Of a stretch of 64,000 nt of DNA, positions 37,951 through 47,137 are shown one piece after another. Position 1 is the first letter of the stretch. Each line of letters opens with the position of its first letter. Both the position numbers and the translations under genes were made by a program. The DNA lies in assembly GCA_045430345.1 (NCBI GenBank), contig JAILXT010000001.1, positions 1,354,953 to 1,418,952 of the forward strand, written 5' to 3'. The stretch is from Agarilytica sp045430345 (GTDB lineage: Bacteria > Pseudomonadota > Gammaproteobacteria > Pseudomonadales > Cellvibrionaceae). The notes beneath the pieces were generated by a model. That model saw only the letters and a program-made list of their open reading frames with translations, was not told the origin of the DNA and did not search any database.

Positions 37951-38064
37951 CTTATATTTCCTCTCTTTACACTCACATTGCGCTCAAACACTACACTCGA
38001 AAACAACATCCCATCACGCCCTCAACGTTGATCCTGAATTTTCTTGGACCAAACGAAACGGACA

Positions 38065-38796
38065 CTATGCATCTTCGCTTATTAATGTACCTTCGGTTTC
38101 ACCCACGACAATATTTAATAATGCACCGGCTTTCGCCATTTTAAATACGCGAATAGGTAAACCTCGCTCCTGACACAAACAGATCGCAGTCATATCCATC
38201 ACCCCCAACTTATCAGCCAAGACTTTGTCATAACTCAAAGTATCAAACATTGTCGCAGTCGGATCCTTGGCTGGATCTGCAGAATAAACACCTTCAACTT
38301 TTGTCGCTTTTAAAACGATCTCAGCTTCGACTTCAATCCCACGCAAACATGCAGCCGAATCGGTAGTGAAAAATGGATTACCCGTTCCTGCAGAGAAAAT
38401 AACAACCTCTCCGCTTTCCAACTGACGAATCGCTTTTCGGCGGTCATAATGATCAACCATGCCACTCATAGGAATAGCGGACATGACGTTGGAGGAGATA
38501 TTCGAACGCTCCAAGGCATCTCTCATAGCCAAAGCATTCATAACCGTGGCCAACATGCCCATATGATCGCCAGTAACACGATCCAGACCAGCCTTACTTA
38601 GGGCCGCACCTCGGAAGAGGTTACCACCGCCAATGACAAGCCCCACTTGAACACCTATTCCAACTAACTGACCTATTTCAAGCGCCATCTTATCCAGCAC
38701 CTTTGGGTCTATGCCGAAGCCTTCAGCCCCCATCAACTCCTCACCACTCAATTTCAGCAATATTCGCTTGTACTTACGATCAGTTCTAGTTGTCAT
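38065..38796 (-). CDS. pyrH: UMP kinase
   Basis: 243 residues. It phosphorylates UMP in the cytoplasm. N-terminal YKRILLKLSGEELMG, GLVIGGGNLFRG (nucleotide loop), GDHMGMLATVMNAL, and FSAGTGNPFFTTDSAA are all present. Order tsf-pyrH-frr is conserved; a terminator lies between tsf and pyrH, so pyrH probably has its own promoter. Confidence 0.98.
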   Translation of the reverse strand: MTTRTDRKYKRILLKLSGEELMGAEGFGIDPKVLDKMALEIGQLVGIGVQVGLVIGGGNLFRGAALSKAGLDRVTGDHMGMLATVMNALAMRDALERSNISSNVMSAIPMSGMVDHYDRRKAIRQLESGEVVIFSAGTGNPFFTTDSAACLRGIEVEAEIVLKATKVEGVYSADPAKDPTATMFDTLSYDKVLADKLGVMDMTAICLCQERGLPIRVFKMAKAGALLNIVVGETEGTLISEDA

Positions 38797-38888
38797 TCAA
38801 TCACCCATGTGAGCAAAAAATTCAACGAAGTTTAACAGCAAAAAGACAGAGGTTGAATCCCGCCACCACCTTCGTTCAACAAAAAAAA

Positions 38889-38918
38889 AGCGCCTCCCAA
38901 CCTAATGCTGGGGGCGCT
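38889..38918 (-). terminator. Intrinsic terminator after tsf
   Basis: On the minus strand GCGCCCCCAGCATTAGGTTG is followed by GGAGGCGC and nine T residues: a GC-rich stem of 9-10 pairs with one G-U pair. It lies 18 nt after the tsf stop. Confidence 0.9.
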
Positions 38919-38936
38919 TCTTAAACTTTTAAGCAA

Positions 38937-39809
38937 TTAAGATTGAGACGCAGCTACCTGTGCAGCAACTTCAGCGGCAAAATCTTCTTCTACTTTTTCG
39001 ATACCATCACCCACTTCAAAACGAACGAAGGACTTCACTTCACCACCGGCCTTTTTCACCAACTGGCCAATCGTCGTTTCGGGGTCTTTAACGAATGGCT
39101 GCTCAACCAAGCTATTCTCTTTCAAGAACTTGCTGATACGGCCCGTCATCATTTTCTCAACGATGGCTTCCGGCTTACCTTCCATATCAGGCTGAGCCTT
39201 GATAATCGCTTTCTCTTCGTTAACAACCGACTCTGGCATATCAGAAGTATTCGTTACACGAGGATTTACCGCGGCAACGTGCATCGCAACATCTTTCGCA
39301 ACAGCAACATCATCAACACTCACTTCAACCAGTGAAGCGATACGATTGTTAGAGTGAACATACAAACCAACAACACCTGACTCAGGCTCAATCAATGAAA
39401 CACGACGAACGCCAATATTCTCACCAATTTTCTGAACGAGCGCTTGACGTGCATTTTCAACTTCTTCGTCAACAAGTGCTGCAACATCACCGACTTTATT
39501 TGCAAACGCTTTTTCTAAAACTGAGCCGACAAAATCAAGGAAGCCATCGTCACGAGCAACGAAATCAGTTTCACTGTTTACCTCCAACAATACCGCGTAG
39601 CTGCCGTCTTCAGCCGCTTTACCAGCAACAACACCTTCAGCAGCGGTACGACCGGCTTTTTTCGCCGCCTTCAAACCGGAGGCTTTACGAAGATTCTCAA
39701 TCGCTGTATCCACGTCACCGTCAGTTTCAACAAGCGCTTTTTTACATTCCATCATGCCGAGCCCAGTACGCTCACGCAATTCTTTTACCAATGAAGCAGA
39801 CACTGCCAT
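38937..39809 (-). CDS. tsf: Elongation factor Ts
   Basis: 290 residues. Guanine-nucleotide exchange factor for EF-Tu. N-terminal LVKELRERTGLGMMECKKALVE and the EF-Tu-contact motif LEVNSETDFVARDD are intact, followed by two repeat-like subdomains. Co-transcribed with rpsB, with a hairpin attenuator between them. Confidence 0.98.
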   Translation of the reverse strand: MAVSASLVKELRERTGLGMMECKKALVETDGDVDTAIENLRKASGLKAAKKAGRTAAEGVVAGKAAEDGSYAVLLEVNSETDFVARDDGFLDFVGSVLEKAFANKVGDVAALVDEEVENARQALVQKIGENIGVRRVSLIEPESGVVGLYVHSNNRIASLVEVSVDDVAVAKDVAMHVAAVNPRVTNTSDMPESVVNEEKAIIKAQPDMEGKPEAIVEKMMTGRISKFLKENSLVEQPFVKDPETTIGQLVKKAGGEVKSFVRFEVGDGIEKVEEDFAAEVAAQVAASQS

Positions 39810-39876
39810 GTCAATATCCTCAATATATTAAGATGATTAATTGAACAGCCTGTAACAAACCAGCAATTACAAACCT

Positions 39877-39906
39877 AAAAAAAGGGGAATAACCCCCTTT
39901 TTATTT
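39877..39906 (-). terminator. Attenuator-like hairpin between rpsB and tsf
   Basis: Minus-strand AAAAAGGGGG-TTATT-CCCCTTTTTTT. It lies about 24 nt after rpsB and about 70 nt before tsf, so it could lower tsf expression relative to rpsB. Confidence 0.75.
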
Positions 39907-39930
39907 TACTTCGCTGTCAAACAGTAAGAA

Positions 39931-40680
39931 TTATTCCGCTGAGGCAGCTTTATCTTCTTGGACTTCAACAAACTCGTCTTTAGCCGCGCCAGTACTTGCA
40001 TCAGAAGCACCTTCTAAGCATGCGTCAGCCAACGCCGTTACATATAATTTAACTGCGCGAATTGCGTCATCATTACCAGGAATAATGTAATCAATACCAG
40101 AAGGATCACTATTGGTGTCCACAATACCGAATACGGGGATACCTAGCTTATTCGCTTCTTGAACAGCAATACGCTCATGATCGACATCGATAACAAACAA
40201 CGCATCTGGCAAACCACCCATGTCCTTGATACCGCCAATAGACAAATCAAGCTTGTTCATTGTACGACGACGCATCAATGCTTCTTTCTTAGTCAACTTT
40301 TCGAAAGTACCGTCTGCACTTTGAGTTTCTAGCTCACGGTAACGACGAATAGACGCACGAATTGTTTTATAGTTCGTCAACATTCCACCCAACCAACGGT
40401 GGCTAACAAACGGCATGTTTGCACGAGTAGCTTGCTCTTTAATGGTTTTCTGAGCAGCGCGCTTAGTACCAACAAAAAGTACTTTTTTCTTCTGGCTGGC
40501 CATTTTCTGAACCATCGCCAAAGCCTCATTAAACTGAGGAACAGTGTGCTCTAAGTTGATAATGTGAATTTTGTTACGTGCACCAAAGATGAACTGAGAC
40601 ATCTTTGGGTTCCAATAGCGAGTTTGGTGACCAAAATGGACACCCGCTTGAAGCATATCTCTCATGCTAACAGTAGGCAT
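39931..40680 (-). CDS. rpsB: Small-subunit ribosomal protein S2
   Basis: 249 residues: N-terminal MRDMLQAGVHFGHQTRYWNPKM and the signatures FVGTKRAAQKTI, HRWLGGMLTNYKTI and DVDHERIAVQEANKLGIPV. Translation starts at ATG 40680 behind AGGA, about 7 nt away. A structured leader and a promoter are marked upstream. The acidic C-terminal tail is normal for the group. Confidence 0.98.
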   Translation of the reverse strand: MPTVSMRDMLQAGVHFGHQTRYWNPKMSQFIFGARNKIHIINLEHTVPQFNEALAMVQKMASQKKKVLFVGTKRAAQKTIKEQATRANMPFVSHRWLGGMLTNYKTIRASIRRYRELETQSADGTFEKLTKKEALMRRRTMNKLDLSIGGIKDMGGLPDALFVIDVDHERIAVQEANKLGIPVFGIVDTNSDPSGIDYIIPGNDDAIRAVKLYVTALADACLEGASDASTGAAKDEFVEVQEDKAASAE

Positions 40681-40690
40681 AATTGTTTCC

Positions 40691-40725
40691 TATGTATTGG
40701 GTTAGGCCTCCATACATCCCAATTA
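40691..40725 (-). promoter_or_regulatory. Probable S2-binding autoregulatory leader of rpsB
   Basis: Minus-strand leader reads ATTGGGATGTATGGAGGC then CTAACCCAATACATAGGA just before the ribosome site. Two nested pairings are possible (ATTGGG/CCCAAT and ATGTAT/ATACAT), which suggests a pseudoknot. The GGAGGC...AACCC core resembles, from memory, the conserved S2 leader of gammaproteobacteria, through which S2 represses rpsB-tsf. The exact fold is inferred. Confidence 0.6.
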
Positions 40726-40848
40726 GACCAACCACTTATTGCCGATATTCAGACAAAGCAGCACCCAGGCCATTGTGACGATGTATGTGTGACGTTATAA
40801 GTAAAATTTACCGGCTAAACACAACTCAAAATGAATTAGTGCCAATCG

Positions 40849-40884
40849 GGCGCGCTTTATACCATAAAGGCGATATTTTCTGAA
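40849..40884 (-). promoter_or_regulatory. Probable rpsB promoter with GC-rich discriminator
   Basis: Minus strand: -35 TTCAGA (40884-40879), 17-nt spacer, -10 TATAAA (40861-40856), then GCGCGCC. A G/C discriminator directly after the -10 is the mark of stringently controlled ribosomal promoters. The leader would be about 170 nt. Confidence 0.6.
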
Positions 40885-41013
40885 GTATTTTGTGCAGCGT
40901 GGCGGTGATTTAGGCGAAATTCACTCAACCAAAAGGGGCAAAGTGCTCTCTCAAAACAAAAGACTAGAAAGAACACTGTAACCGAGAAGAATAGGACGGA
41001 GAGGAAAAACAGA

Positions 41014-41283
41014 CTATTGAGCCTGCCCTATTAACTGTTTTTGAGACTCCAGCTTAGCGATAGACAGAAGTTTTTTGGCGGCTTTGTAACTTTCCGTCGC
41101 GTTGTTCAGCTGACTGAAGCACACTCTACGCTGCTCACCTCGAGTCACTGCACAGGCGTGCCTTAGGGCGCGATAATCATCAACCTGACTCTGCGCCGAG
41201 GCCACTTGATCAACATCTGCTGCAACTGCGAAATTTGCACCAACTACCACTATTGACGTGGCGACGAATTTTACCAATGACAT
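41014..41283 (-). CDS. Small periplasmic protein of unknown function
   Basis: 89 residues with a clear signal peptide (cleavage near FAVAA, residue 22). The mature chain of about 67 residues is helical with two cysteines (HACAVTRGE, RVCFSQL) that could form one disulfide. It is preceded by GGGGGAG about 9 nt before the ATG. It lies between rpsB and map, where E. coli has no protein gene. Family not recognised. Confidence 0.65.
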   Translation of the reverse strand: MSLVKFVATSIVVVGANFAVAADVDQVASAQSQVDDYRALRHACAVTRGEQRRVCFSQLNNATESYKAAKKLLSIAKLESQKQLIGQAQ

Positions 41284-41573
41284 AAATGTCTCCCCCGGTG
41301 TAAGTTATCGTTGAAGCAAGTATAGACGGGCGCTGAGACAAAAAAGCCAACCTGATCACAAAACCGAACCAATTGAGAGTACGGACAAAAAAAGTTGTGA
41401 CGCACCGCAATATACACCCCCTAACACAGGATGATTTTTGAACAGGTGGATAGCACCTTCACCTCTGGAGGCATAATTACGCGCCTCAGCCTGTATGTAA
41501 ATCGTGCGGGGCCGAACGCTTTGGTTTAGAATGCGCATCCTTTTCTAGACTCAAGAATCAACCGGAAACACCC

Positions 41574-42350
41574 ATGTCATCAAACGTCACCATTAAAACG
41601 CCAGAAGAAATTGCAAAAATGCGCGTTGCTGGCCGCAAAGCGGCTGAAGTGCTGGAAATGATTGAACCCCACGTAAAAGCGGGGATAACGACTGCGGAAC
41701 TTGACCGCATATGTCATGACTACATCGTGAACGAACAAAAGGCTATTCCAGCACCACTCAATTACAAAGGCTTTCCAAAATCCATTTGCACCTCTGTAAA
41801 CCACGTGATCTGTCATGGGATTCCTTCAGAAAAGAAAACCTTAAAATCTGGCGACATCATAAATATCGATATTACCGTGATCGTTGACGGCTATCATGGC
41901 GATACCAGTAAAATGTTTTTCGTTGGCAAGGTCGCACCCCATGCACACCGGTTGGTAAAAATAACCCAAGAATGCTTATACAAGGCCATCGAACTGGTCA
42001 AACCTGGCGCTCGTCTAGGCGATTTTGGCCAAGTAATCCAAGCCCACGCTGAAAAGAACCACTATTCCGTTGTTCGTGAATACTGCGGCCATGGTATTGG
42101 TAAAGTATTTCATGAAGACCCTCAAGTACTCCATTACGGCAAAGCCGGTACGGGAATGGAGGTAAAAGAAGGGATGACATTCACCATCGAACCCATGATT
42201 AATGCCGGGAAAGCGCATACTCGTTTGAAAGGCGATCAATGGACAGTCGAAACCCGCGATGGCCGCCTATCAGCCCAATGGGAACATACGCTCGCCGTCA
42301 CCAGTAATGGTGTAGAAGTGCTCACTGCCCGGAACGAGGAATCATTTTAA
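41574..42350 (+). CDS. map: Methionine aminopeptidase type I
   Basis: 258 residues. It removes the initiator Met from new proteins. Metal ligands are visible in DIINIDITVIVDGYHGDTSKMF (two Asp, in part), GHGIGKVFHEDP (His), TIEPMINAG (Glu) and SAQWEHTLAVT (Glu). It is divergent from the rpsB region and 3 nt ahead of glnD, so the two are in one operon. Confidence 0.98.
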   Translation: MSSNVTIKTPEEIAKMRVAGRKAAEVLEMIEPHVKAGITTAELDRICHDYIVNEQKAIPAPLNYKGFPKSICTSVNHVICHGIPSEKKTLKSGDIINIDITVIVDGYHGDTSKMFFVGKVAPHAHRLVKITQECLYKAIELVKPGARLGDFGQVIQAHAEKNHYSVVREYCGHGIGKVFHEDPQVLHYGKAGTGMEVKEGMTFTIEPMINAGKAHTRLKGDQWTVETRDGRLSAQWEHTLAVTSNGVEVLTARNEESF

Positions 42351-42353
42351 GCG

Positions 42354-45047
42354 ATGGCCATTCAGGATTGTCCAGAATTTGCCTATCAGCCGATATGCTT
42401 TAAGCAAGAACGCTTTAGGCAAGACCTACAGACCAAACCCCATATCGATGTTTTTAAAGATGCGATTAGCGGTGTAAATACACACCTATCCGACCGTTTT
42501 CATGAGGATGAAGATGTTCGTTCAATGGTCTACGAACTGTCGTCGTTTATCGACCTCATTTTGCATTACGCATGGCACATCTACGACTGGGACGACGATA
42601 TCGCACTCGTCGCCGTAGGAGGCTATGGCAGAGCCGAGTTACACCCCCAGTCCGATATCGACATACTGATACTTCTGGATAACAAAGCAGGCAAAAAGCA
42701 CGATGAAAGCATCCAGTCTTTCGTCACCTTTTTGTGGGATATAGGTTTAGAAATAGGCAGTAGCGTCCGCACCATTAAAGAGTGCGCGAAATACGCGAAA
42801 TCAGACATCACCATCGCCACAAACCTTATTGAATCTCGCACTCTCATTGGAAACAAAAAACTACTCGAAGAACTTTCACGGCTCACCTCCCCCAAAAAAA
42901 TATGGAAAACCACAGATTTTTTCAAAGCTAAGTGGGAGGAACAAACCGAACGTCATGAGAAGTACAACGACAACGAGTCAGACCTAGAGCCCAACATTAA
43001 AAACTCACCCGGCGGCCTGCGCGACATTCAAATGATCAACTGGGTAGCAAAGCGCTATTTTGGGGTTAAGACCTTGCGTCAACTCGAAGGTAAAGATTTT
43101 TTTACCGAGCACGAATTTGGCGTATTACGTTCCGGCGAAGATTTCTTATGGAAAGTGCGCTTTGGTGTGCACTTACTCGCCGGACGCCCTGACGAACGAC
43201 TGCTCTTTGAATACCAACGCGAACTCGCCAAAATATTCGGCTATGAAGACTCCGAAAAAGGCCTCGCCGTCGAACAGTTTATGTATAAATATTACCGTAC
43301 TGTTATGGCGTTAAGGGAGCTTAATGACGTACTTCTACACTATTTGTCGGATGTGATTTTTAATCCCAAATCAAAAGGGAAAATCACAAAAATAAACGAA
43401 CGTTTCCAGTTGCGTAACAATTATATAGAAGTAACACGAGAAACAATCTTTGACGAATACCCTTCCGCATTACTCGAAATATTTGTGCTGATGGGGAACA
43501 GCCCAGACATCACAGGCGCTACATCCTCAACCATTCGACTTATGCGAGATAAACGCTGGTTAATCGACGACGATTTTCGCGCGCACACCACCAACAAAAA
43601 AATGTTTTTAGCCTTGTTCTCGATTGAATATGGGCTTGTCACACAGCTAACACGCATGAAGCGTTACGGGATATTAGGCCGCTATTTACCTGCGTTCGGA
43701 AAAATAACCGGACAGATGCAACATGACTTGTTTCATCGCTATACCGTTGATGCGCATACACTGCTCGTGATCCAAAATATGCGGCGTTTCAAACTTCCCG
43801 AGGAAGAAAAACAGTTTCCCATCGCCGCGCATATTCTCAATACCTTAGCGAAACCAGAGCTACTGTATATTGCGGGCTTATTTCACGATATTGGCAAAGG
43901 TCGGGGGGGCGATCACTCGGTACTGGGCGCACACGACGCTGAAGAATTTTGTATCGCCCACGGTTTATCACGACGCGAAACCCATATCGTCACATGGCTG
44001 GTCGAAAAACACTTATTGATGTCCTACGTTTCTCAGAAACAGGACACCTCAGACCCAGAAGTCATTCAAAATTTCGCATTGCAAATGGGTGATCAAACGC
44101 ACCTAGATTATCTCTATACGCTCACCATCGCCGACATGTGCGGCACTAACCCGGAGCTATGGAATACCTGGCGCGATACATTAATGCGTAACCTATATAA
44201 CGAGACCAAACGCGCCTTACGACGCGGCCTCGAAAAAACGGCCAACCAAAACGAGCTTATTGAGGAAAAGCAGCATCAATCGCTTTTAAAGCTTGAAGAC
44301 AAAGATATTACCAGTGATCAAGCTCACGCCCTGTGGAACAATATGGGCGACGAATACTTTATTCGAGAAAGTCATTTAGATATCGCATGGCAGACGGAAG
44401 CACTGATCAACCACGACTCAAACAAGCCACTGGTGCTGATCCGCGAATCGTCAAACAAGCGCTTCTCTGGGGCGACAGAAATATTTGTTTACGTAAAAGA
44501 TGTAAATCACGTATTTGTTGCTGTCACCACCGCACTTGCACAGCTTTCGTTGAATATTCAAGATGCGCGAATTTATTCATCCCAAACAGGTTATACGCTC
44601 GACACGTTCTATGTTCTCGATGAAAACTACGAGCCCCTTGGCAACGAACACGAAAAATTTTCAAAAATTGAAGATGCTTTAAAACAGGAATTGGAGTTAG
44701 TTGGCGAATATTCAGAAATGGCCGCCAAGCGAACACCTCGCTTACTCAAACAATTCCCTATCCCTTCACGCACCAGCATAAGCAATGATATCGTCAGAGG
44801 CTGCACCGTATTAGAAGTTATCAGCCCTGACCGCGCAGGGCTTCTTGCGACGATTGCACGTACATTTATGGAGCACGATATCCATATGCAAAACGCAAAG
44901 ATTTCGACACTTGGTGAACGTGTCGAGGATGTATTCTTTATCACGGATAGCGAAGGAAATCCGCTTGGCGACGCAGCCCTTTGTGCTGGCCTGCAAGAAG
45001 AATTATGTCGTCGGCTAGATGAACGCGTTGAAAAAGAGTCTACCTAG
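42354..45047 (+). CDS. glnD: Bifunctional uridylyltransferase/uridylyl-removing enzyme (PII regulator)
   Basis: 897 residues. It adds UMP to, and removes it from, PII signal proteins according to glutamine level. Domains in order: nucleotidyltransferase with GGYGRAELHPQSDIDIL (about 88-104), a central helical part with PNIKNSPGGLRDIQ, an HD hydrolase domain (LFHDIGKGRGGDHS, about 505-520), and two C-terminal ACT domains that sense glutamine (second one: VISPDRAGLLATIARTF). Both activities look intact. Confidence 0.97.
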   Translation: MAIQDCPEFAYQPICFKQERFRQDLQTKPHIDVFKDAISGVNTHLSDRFHEDEDVRSMVYELSSFIDLILHYAWHIYDWDDDIALVAVGGYGRAELHPQSDIDILILLDNKAGKKHDESIQSFVTFLWDIGLEIGSSVRTIKECAKYAKSDITIATNLIESRTLIGNKKLLEELSRLTSPKKIWKTTDFFKAKWEEQTERHEKYNDNESDLEPNIKNSPGGLRDIQMINWVAKRYFGVKTLRQLEGKDFFTEHEFGVLRSGEDFLWKVRFGVHLLAGRPDERLLFEYQRELAKIFGYEDSEKGLAVEQFMYKYYRTVMALRELNDVLLHYLSDVIFNPKSKGKITKINERFQLRNNYIEVTRETIFDEYPSALLEIFVLMGNSPDITGATSSTIRLMRDKRWLIDDDFRAHTTNKKMFLALFSIEYGLVTQLTRMKRYGILGRYLPAFGKITGQMQHDLFHRYTVDAHTLLVIQNMRRFKLPEEEKQFPIAAHILNTLAKPELLYIAGLFHDIGKGRGGDHSVLGAHDAEEFCIAHGLSRRETHIVTWLVEKHLLMSYVSQKQDTSDPEVIQNFALQMGDQTHLDYLYTLTIADMCGTNPELWNTWRDTLMRNLYNETKRALRRGLEKTANQNELIEEKQHQSLLKLEDKDITSDQAHALWNNMGDEYFIRESHLDIAWQTEALINHDSNKPLVLIRESSNKRFSGATEIFVYVKDVNHVFVAVTTALAQLSLNIQDARIYSSQTGYTLDTFYVLDENYEPLGNEHEKFSKIEDALKQELELVGEYSEMAAKRTPRLLKQFPIPSRTSISNDIVRGCTVLEVISPDRAGLLATIARTFMEHDIHMQNAKISTLGERVEDVFFITDSEGNPLGDAALCAGLQEELCRRLDERVEKEST

Positions 45048-45091
45048 CGTCTCGCTCTTGAGGCGCCCATTTTGGCAACGATTGGCAAAAC

Positions 45092-46294
45092 ATGAATCCA
45101 AATTTAACACAGCTCCAACCCTACCCATTTGAAAAGCTAATGCAGTTAAAAGCAGGCATAGAACCGCCCGCAGACAAAAAACATATTGCTCTTTCAATTG
45201 GTGAGCCAAAGCACGACGCACCCGCCTTTGTATTAAAAACGCTCGTGGACGAACTCGGCACTATCACCAATTACCCAATCACAAAGGGCATCGATCCGCT
45301 TCGTACAGCTATGGCTAATTGGGTGAGCAAGCGTTTTCAACTCACCGAGAACTCGCTATCGCCACAAGAAAACATCATCCCTGTAAATGGTACAAGAGAA
45401 GCCTTATTTGCCTTTACTCAAGTGATTGTGGACAGCTCCCAAACCAACGCCAAAGTCCTGATGCCAAACCCGTTTTATCAGATATACGAAGGCGCTGCGT
45501 TAATCGCCGGAGCTGAACCGTACTTTTTGAACTGCGAAAAAAGTAATGACTACCTTCCCAACTTCGATTCAGTGCCCAACGAAGTATGGCAGCAATGCCA
45601 ATTACTTTTCCTATGCTCCCCCGGAAACCCAACTGGTGCCGTATTACCACTAGAACAATTCGCACAACTGATTTCTCTGGCGGACAAATTCGACTTTGTT
45701 ATCGCCAGTGACGAGTGCTATTCCGAACTCTATTTCGACGAACAGACGCCTCCACCCGGCTTACTCGAAGCCTGTGCCCATATCGGCCGAGATAGTTATG
45801 AACGCTGCATGGTATTTCACAGCTTATCCAAGCGCTCAAACCTACCAGGTTTACGGTCGGGATTCGCTGCGGGCGACAAACATTTGATTAAACGGTTTTT
45901 GCACTACCGCACGTACCATGGCTGCGCGATGCCCGTATTCAGTCAGCATGCAAGTATCGCGGCATGGAACGACGAAGCTCACGTCCTTGAAAATAGAAAC
46001 CTATACAGGCAAAAATTTGATGCCGTACTCAGCATTCTCAAAGATTGTCTTAATGTAGCTCAGCCCGACGCAAGCTTTTATCTTTGGCCTAAAACCCCGA
46101 TCGATGACGCCGAATTTGCACGCGGCTTGTTCGAGCAAGAAAACGTTACCGTGCTGCCCGGTTCATACTTAGCGCGAGACACAGAAAACGGGAACCCCGG
46201 ACAAGGACATATACGTATGGCCCTAGTCGCGCCGCTAGAAGAATGTATAGACGCCGCGAAGCGTATTAGGCATTACGTGACGAGCCTCGGTTAA
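45092..46294 (+). CDS. dapC: Succinyldiaminopimelate transaminase
   Basis: 400 residues. A class I/II PLP aminotransferase of lysine and peptidoglycan precursor synthesis. PLP Lys is in HSLSKRSNLPGLRSGF, with FLCSPGNPTGAV and SDECYSELYF typical of the fold. Assignment to DapC rests on strong similarity to the Pseudomonas-type protein and on its place behind glnD with dapD and dapE downstream. Confidence 0.93.
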   Translation: MNPNLTQLQPYPFEKLMQLKAGIEPPADKKHIALSIGEPKHDAPAFVLKTLVDELGTITNYPITKGIDPLRTAMANWVSKRFQLTENSLSPQENIIPVNGTREALFAFTQVIVDSSQTNAKVLMPNPFYQIYEGAALIAGAEPYFLNCEKSNDYLPNFDSVPNEVWQQCQLLFLCSPGNPTGAVLPLEQFAQLISLADKFDFVIASDECYSELYFDEQTPPPGLLEACAHIGRDSYERCMVFHSLSKRSNLPGLRSGFAAGDKHLIKRFLHYRTYHGCAMPVFSQHASIAAWNDEAHVLENRNLYRQKFDAVLSILKDCLNVAQPDASFYLWPKTPIDDAEFARGLFEQENVTVLPGSYLARDTENGNPGQGHIRMALVAPLEECIDAAKRIRHYVTSLG

Positions 46295-46299
46295 TCGCC

Positions 46300-46953
46300 A
46301 TGAGAAAAAACGAACGCGTCTCCTATATTTTGGAGGAACTGCAAAAGCGCTATCCCGATCCACCAGTCCCACTGGATCACTTTGATAACTACTCACTACT
46401 GGTTGCCGTGCTACTTTCGGCACAGTGCACCGATGCGCGTGTAAACAAAATCACACCAAGCTTGTGGAAACTTGCCAACAACCCTTTTGATATGGCAAAA
46501 CAAACCCAACCCGCCATTCAAGCGATTATTCGCCCCTGTGGTTTATCTCCGCAGAAATCGAAAGCCATTAAAACCCTGTCCGAAATACTCGTAAACGACT
46601 ACGGGGGGGAAGTCCCAGCGAGTATGGACGCGTTAGAAACACTGCCAGGAGTCGGCCATAAAACCGCAGGGGTTGTCATGGCGCAAGCCTTCGGAGAACC
46701 ATCGTTCCCAGTGGACACCCATATCCATCGCTTAGCACAACGCTGGGGGCTCACAAACGGCAAAAGTGTTGCCCAAACGGAGAAAGACTTAAAACGACTA
46801 TTCCCGAAAGAAAGTTGGAACGACCTTCATCTACAAATCATTTACTACGGACGAGAATATTGCTCAGCCCGTGGTTGCGACGGAACTAAATGCCCCATTT
46901 GCCATACCTGCTACCCCAATCGAAAGAAACCACTCGTCACGCTCAAAGCCTAA
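46300..46953 (+). CDS. nth: Endonuclease III-like DNA glycosylase/AP lyase
   Basis: 217 residues, starting 5 nt after dapC. Helix-hairpin-helix motif with the catalytic Lys in LPGVGHKTAGVVM and the catalytic Asp in PVDTHIHRLAQR. It excises oxidised pyrimidines. The C-terminal cysteine region is odd: cysteines fall as C-x4-C-x4-C-x2-C-x2-C instead of the E. coli C-x6-C-x2-C-x5-C, so the [4Fe-4S] loop is altered or belongs to a variant subgroup. Confidence 0.9.
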   Translation: MRKNERVSYILEELQKRYPDPPVPLDHFDNYSLLVAVLLSAQCTDARVNKITPSLWKLANNPFDMAKQTQPAIQAIIRPCGLSPQKSKAIKTLSEILVNDYGGEVPASMDALETLPGVGHKTAGVVMAQAFGEPSFPVDTHIHRLAQRWGLTNGKSVAQTEKDLKRLFPKESWNDLHLQIIYYGREYCSARGCDGTKCPICHTCYPNRKKPLVTLKA

Positions 46954-47137
46954 GCTTCATACCTTAGTAGCAGGCCGCTAGTACAAAAAATCAGCTTTAT
47001 CTTCAGAATACTTAAAAACAACCACCTAAATCGATATTTTGGCGTCAAAAAGTGCTTTTTTACCTAAATGTCCTATACTAAATGCACTTTAGTGCTGGGA
47101 TGCGCCCCCTAATAAGCACAGCAAAACCACCATATTC

